DNA of 64,000 nt, taken from LMUY01 sp965199105 (GTDB lineage: Bacteria; Pseudomonadota; Alphaproteobacteria; Acetobacterales; Acetobacteraceae). The translations under genes and the position numbers were made by a program. The notes under the pieces were generated by a model. It was given only the letters and a program-made list of their open reading frames with translations. It searched no databases and was not told where the DNA came from. Position 1 is the first letter of the stretch. Each line of letters begins with the position of its first letter. Shown piece by piece: positions 61,104 to 64,000 of the stretch. The stretch spans positions 2,480,001 through 2,544,000 of the forward strand of contig CBDAQO010000002.1 of NCBI GenBank assembly GCA_965199105.1. Direction: 5' to 3'.

Positions 61104-62150
61104 ATGGCTGAGCGCATCCTAGTGTTCCCGGCCTGCCTCGCGGAAGCCGCCGCCTTCAGCCAAACCGCCCGACAGGCCGGCAGCCACCTGATCGGCGCCT
61201 CCTCGCTGGTGGCCGACCCGGCTCGCGCCAGTTATGCCGACTGGGTCGAGCTGCCGTTCGTCTACCAGGACGATTTCGCCGAGCGGCTGGCCGGCGCCGT
61301 GGCGCACCACGCGGTCACCGCGGTGTTCTCGTCGCACGAGGTGGTGCGCCACCGCCTTTCCGTGCTGCTGCCCAAGCTTTGCCCGGGCGTGTCGCTCCTG
61401 GGCCGCGCGGCGCCCGTGCGGCACAGCGGCCCTTCCCATGCCGAGCTGCGCGTGTTGGCTGGCGGGCTCGGGGTTCCCGCCGACGCGCTGATCGGCCCCG
61501 CCGAGCACGACGCGGTGCTGCAGCGCGCGCTGGCCATGCGCGGCGAGTCCTCCCTCGGCAAGCTCGCCTGTTTCCTCGCGCTCGCCCCGTCGCTCCCGGA
61601 GGGCGACCTGGTGGAGATTGGCGCCTTGTCCGGCCGCTCCGCCTTCGTGCTCGGCTGGCTCGGCCGCCGCTACCAGGTCGGGCCGCTGCTCGCCATCGAC
61701 CCGTGGACCCAGGCTGCGGCGATGCAGCGCGACAGCCCGCAGGCGCTGCAGGACAGCACGCAGGCGCTCGATTTCACCATGTTCTTCAGCGAGTTCCTGG
61801 AAAACCTGGTGCCCTGCTTCTACGCCACGCTGAACTACCTGCGTGAGCCTGCCGAGCAGGTGCGGCCGCGCTACGGCGCTGGGTTCAGCGTCGGCCCGAC
61901 CGAGTTCGGGGTCACGCACTACCGCGGCAAGCTCGCGCTGCTCCATATCGACGGCAACCACGACTACGCCGCCGTCGCCCGGGACGTGGCCGAGTGGCTG
62001 CCACTGCTGCAGCCGGGCGGCTGGGCGGTGCTGGACGACTACACCTGGCCGTTCGGGGACGGGCCGCGCCGGGTCGGCGACGCCGTGCTCGAGGCGGAAA
62101 CCTGGCAGCGTGCCTTCACCTATGACGGGGCGCTATTCCTGCGGCGGTAG
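61104..62150 (+). CDS. Methyltransferase-like protein with N-terminal pre-ATP-grasp-like domain
   Basis: 348 aa. Residues 1 to about 105 (ERILVFPACLAEAAAFSQTA, VELPFVYQDDFAERL, VTAVFSSHEVVRHRL) look like the Rossmann-like first lobe of ATP-grasp proteins. From about 140 on, ALAMRGESSLGKLACFLAL, VEIGALSGRSAFVLGWL (AdoMet motif I) and LLHIDGNHDYAAVARDV with LDDYTWPFGDG match class I methyltransferases of the cephalosporin-hydroxylase/Methyltransf_24 type. The ATP-grasp catalytic lobe is absent. It opens the glycan cluster. Confidence 0.78.
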   Translation: MAERILVFPACLAEAAAFSQTARQAGSHLIGASSLVADPARASYADWVELPFVYQDDFAERLAGAVAHHAVTAVFSSHEVVRHRLSVLLPKLCPGVSLLGRAAPVRHSGPSHAELRVLAGGLGVPADALIGPAEHDAVLQRALAMRGESSLGKLACFLALAPSLPEGDLVEIGALSGRSAFVLGWLGRRYQVGPLLAIDPWTQAAAMQRDSPQALQDSTQALDFTMFFSEFLENLVPCFYATLNYLREPAEQVRPRYGAGFSVGPTEFGVTHYRGKLALLHIDGNHDYAAVARDVAEWLPLLQPGGWAVLDDYTWPFGDGPRRVGDAVLEAETWQRAFTYDGALFLRR

Positions 62151-62198
62151 CGGCAGCACCCATGGCGCCGCCCGCCCCGTCATGCTATCGTATTGGTA

Positions 62199-62882
62199 AT
62201 GACCATGGATTGGCTCCCCCTCCAGCGCCACTACGAAGCCTGTCTGGAACGGGCCGGGGCAAGCCCGGCGGGCGTCGATTGGCCAAGCCCGGCCGACCTC
62301 GTCACGCGTTTCGAAACCCAGTTGGCTGTGCTGCCGGCCGCCACACCGGGCGCGCCGTTGCCGGAACTGCTCGATCTCGGCTGCGGCCCCGGCCTGTTGG
62401 TGGACTATCTTGCCACCACCGGCCGCCTCGATAGCGTCCGCTACCGCGGGATCGACCTCTCCCCCGCGATGGTCGGCGCCGCGCAGGCCCGCTGGCCCGG
62501 CCTTCGGTTCGAAACGCGCGACATCCTGACTGACCCGCTCCCCGCCCAAAGCCAGGACGCCGTGATTATGAACGGCGTGCTCACCGAGCGCCGAGGCATC
62601 CCGCGCCCGCAGATGCTGGCCATGGCGGAGGCAATCGTGGCCGCCGCCTTCGCCACCGCCCGCCACGGCATCGCCTTCAACGCCATGAGCCGCCACGTCG
62701 ACTGGGAGCGGGAGGACCTGTTCCACTGGGGCTTCGACGAGGTGGCCGCCTTCCTCACCCGCAGCGTGACCCGGCACATCGCCTTGCGCGCAGATTACGG
62801 CCTCTACGAGTTCACCGCCTTCGCCTGGCGCCACCCCCAGCGCCCCACCCCGAGCCTGCCCGATACCTGGTGGCGCCGCTGA
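62199..62882 (+). CDS. Class I SAM-dependent methyltransferase
   Basis: 227 aa from ATG 62199 (ATG 62205 and a TTG at 62193 are close alternatives). Motif I is LLDLGCGPGLLVDYLA, motif II is YRGIDLSPAMVGAA, and post-motif DAVIMNGVLTER follows. The acceptor is unknown, but the neighbours suggest a sugar or glycan intermediate. Its stop overlaps the next ATG by one base (TGATG). Confidence 0.85.
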   Translation: MTMDWLPLQRHYEACLERAGASPAGVDWPSPADLVTRFETQLAVLPAATPGAPLPELLDLGCGPGLLVDYLATTGRLDSVRYRGIDLSPAMVGAAQARWPGLRFETRDILTDPLPAQSQDAVIMNGVLTERRGIPRPQMLAMAEAIVAAAFATARHGIAFNAMSRHVDWEREDLFHWGFDEVAAFLTRSVTRHIALRADYGLYEFTAFAWRHPQRPTPSLPDTWWRR

Positions 62883-63541
62883 TGCCGGATCTCGTCATGT
62901 TCGGCACCCGTCAGATCGCCGAGGTGCTGGCCTACTACCTCGAACGCGACAGCGACTACCGCATTGCCGCCTTCACCGTGGACGGCGACTACCTCACCGA
63001 CACCGCGTTCCTCGGCCGCCCCGTCGTGCCGTTCGAAGAGGTCACCGCCGCCTACCCGCCCACCTCCCACGCCATGGTCGTGGCGCTGAGCTACGCCAAG
63101 CTGAACGCCGTTCGGGCGGAGAAATTTGCCGCCGCCAAGGCCGCCGGATACCGCCTCGCCAGCCATGTAAGCCCGCGCGCGCAGGTATGGGACCGCTTGG
63201 AAGTCGGGGAAAACAGCTTCGTCATGGAAGCCAACGTGGTGCAGCCATTCGCCCGCATCGGCGCCAACACCATGCTTTGGGCCGGCAACCACATCGGCCA
63301 CCATTCCGTCATCGCGGATCATTGTTTCCTCGCCTCGCACATCGTGGTCTCGGGCGGGGTGACCATCGGCGAAAGCTGCTTCATCGGGGTGAATGCCACC
63401 TTGCGTGACGGCATCACCGTGGCGCCGCGCTGCGTCATTGGCGCCGGCGCGCTGATCTTGGCCAGCACCGAGCCGGAGCAGGTTTTCATCGGCGCCCGCA
63501 CCGAAGCCGCCCGCGTGCCGTCCTCTCGCATCCGGCTCTAA
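62882..63541 (+). CDS. NeuD/PglD-like sugar O- or N-acyltransferase
   Basis: 219 aa. An N-terminal Rossmann-like sugar-nucleotide-binding part (LVMFGTRQIAEVLAYYLE) is joined to a left-handed beta-helix built of hexapeptide repeats (about 100-200: VGENSFVMEANVV, IGANTMLWAGNHIG, IGESCFIGVNATLRDG). The catalytic-type His lies in HIGHHSVI. Such enzymes acylate UDP-amino-sugars or sialic-acid-type residues. It is coupled to the methyltransferase upstream. Confidence 0.88.
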   Translation: MPDLVMFGTRQIAEVLAYYLERDSDYRIAAFTVDGDYLTDTAFLGRPVVPFEEVTAAYPPTSHAMVVALSYAKLNAVRAEKFAAAKAAGYRLASHVSPRAQVWDRLEVGENSFVMEANVVQPFARIGANTMLWAGNHIGHHSVIADHCFLASHIVVSGGVTIGESCFIGVNATLRDGITVAPRCVIGAGALILASTEPEQVFIGARTEAARVPSSRIRL

Positions 63542-63544
63542 GCC

Positions 63545-64000
63545 GTGGCATGGCGGCGCTTGGGGCACGTCTACGCCCCCGCCGGCGAAGCGCCCTGGCT
63601 GGCCAGCCACGCCTCGGTGCCGTTCGCCGAACCGCTCGACGGCGGCCAAATCCGCGTCTGGTTTTCCCCCCGGGACGCGGCCAACCGGTCCCACATCGCC
63701 TGGCTGGTGACCGACCTGGCGCGCCCGGCGCACGTGCTGGCCATGGCCTCCGAGCCCACGCTCGGCTGCGGCCCACCCGGCGCTTACGACGATTGCGGCG
63801 CCATGATGTCCTGGCTGGCCGGCGACCGCCTCTACTACATCGGGTGGAGCACCCGCAGCACGGTGCCATTCCATGTCTGCATCGGCGTCGCACAAGCCGG
63901 CCGCCGGCTGCCCGGCCCGGTGATGGACCGTACCCCGAGCGACCCGTGGTTCTGCTCTAACCCCTGCGTGCTGCCCGACGGCGTCGGCTGGCGCATGTGG
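63545..64000 (+). CDS. Glycosidase-like beta-propeller protein (3' partial)
   Basis: The frame from GTG 63545 is open to the window end, giving 152 residues. GQIRVWFSPRD, NRSHIAWLVTDL, YDDCGAMMSWL, YYIGWSTRSTVPF and SNPCVLP resemble five-bladed propeller proteins (GH43/GH32-like) found in O-antigen and capsule clusters. Catalysis is unproven. It lies 3 bases after the acyltransferase gene and supports the reading of this end as a glycan cluster. Confidence 0.7.
   Translation, partial: MAWRRLGHVYAPAGEAPWLASHASVPFAEPLDGGQIRVWFSPRDAANRSHIAWLVTDLARPAHVLAMASEPTLGCGPPGAYDDCGAMMSWLAGDRLYYIGWSTRSTVPFHVCIGVAQAGRRLPGPVMDRTPSDPWFCSNPCVLPDGVGWRMW

Overview
The window is one contiguous stretch of a very GC-rich bacterial chromosome, densely packed with short or overlapping gene junctions (many ATGA and GTGA overlaps). 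The gene set points to an alphaproteobacterium: a CcrM-type methylase, an HdaA with an N-terminal clamp motif, an aa3-type cytochrome oxidase subunit IV, SdhE-Mfd, and DUF2125 and DUF2842 proteins. An AroK-AroB fusion and the general protein flavour make Rhodospirillales/Acetobacteraceae my best guess; this is inference, not a database result.

Region 1 (1-13.4 kb): an SDR without the usual catalytic Tyr next to an FeS-type photolyase, a JmjC-like cupin, a class IV aminotransferase, hfq-hflX, an inositol-phosphatase-like protein, GNAT, SDR and zinc-ribbon genes, accA, and rnd-MFS-lipoprotein. Two decayed genes lie here: an EmrB/QacA-type transporter (7.2-7.75 kb) and an alpha/beta hydrolase (10.1-10.4 kb).

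Region 2 (13.4-20 kb): the phosphate locus pstS-pstC-pstA-pstB-phoU-phoB. It starts with a four-half-site Pho box and has a strong hairpin between pstS and pstC; no phoR is present. A second Pho-box-like array precedes ugpB (53.0 kb), so the glycerol-3-phosphate transporter ugpBAEC is probably in the same regulon.

Region 3 (20-46 kb): housekeeping. ccrM, rnhB, a radical SAM protein, a ClC channel, moaB, a lytic transglycosylase, a UDG-like protein, ETF-QO, a TPR lipoprotein, ispE whose stop codon lies inside a tRNA-Gln gene, ribF, tatA, xerD, a small membrane protein, the AroKB fusion, CoxIV, purM-purN, an AI-2E-family permease with hdaA, and sdhE-mfd.

Region 4 (46-61 kb): DUF2125, murQ-anmK (MurNAc recycling), an acyltransferase, a TctC-like binding protein, apt, ugpBAEC, a small lipoprotein, GNAT, a secreted HSL-type esterase, a lipid-kinase-like protein and a phosphoesterase.

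Region 5 (61-64 kb, open at the right edge): the start of a probable surface-glycan cluster. It holds a methyltransferase with an N-terminal pre-ATP-grasp-like domain, a second methyltransferase, a NeuD/PglD-like acyltransferase and a partial beta-propeller glycosidase-like protein.

A dispersed CCCTCTCCC/GGGAGAGGG hairpin repeat sits behind phoB, tatA and ugpC, with degenerate copies elsewhere. I found no CRISPR array, prophage or complete insertion sequence. No clearly new multi-gene system is evident. The most unusual items are the ispE/tRNA overlap, the AroKB fusion with its repeat-bearing N-terminus, the Tyr-less SDRs and the chimeric methyltransferase of the glycan cluster.
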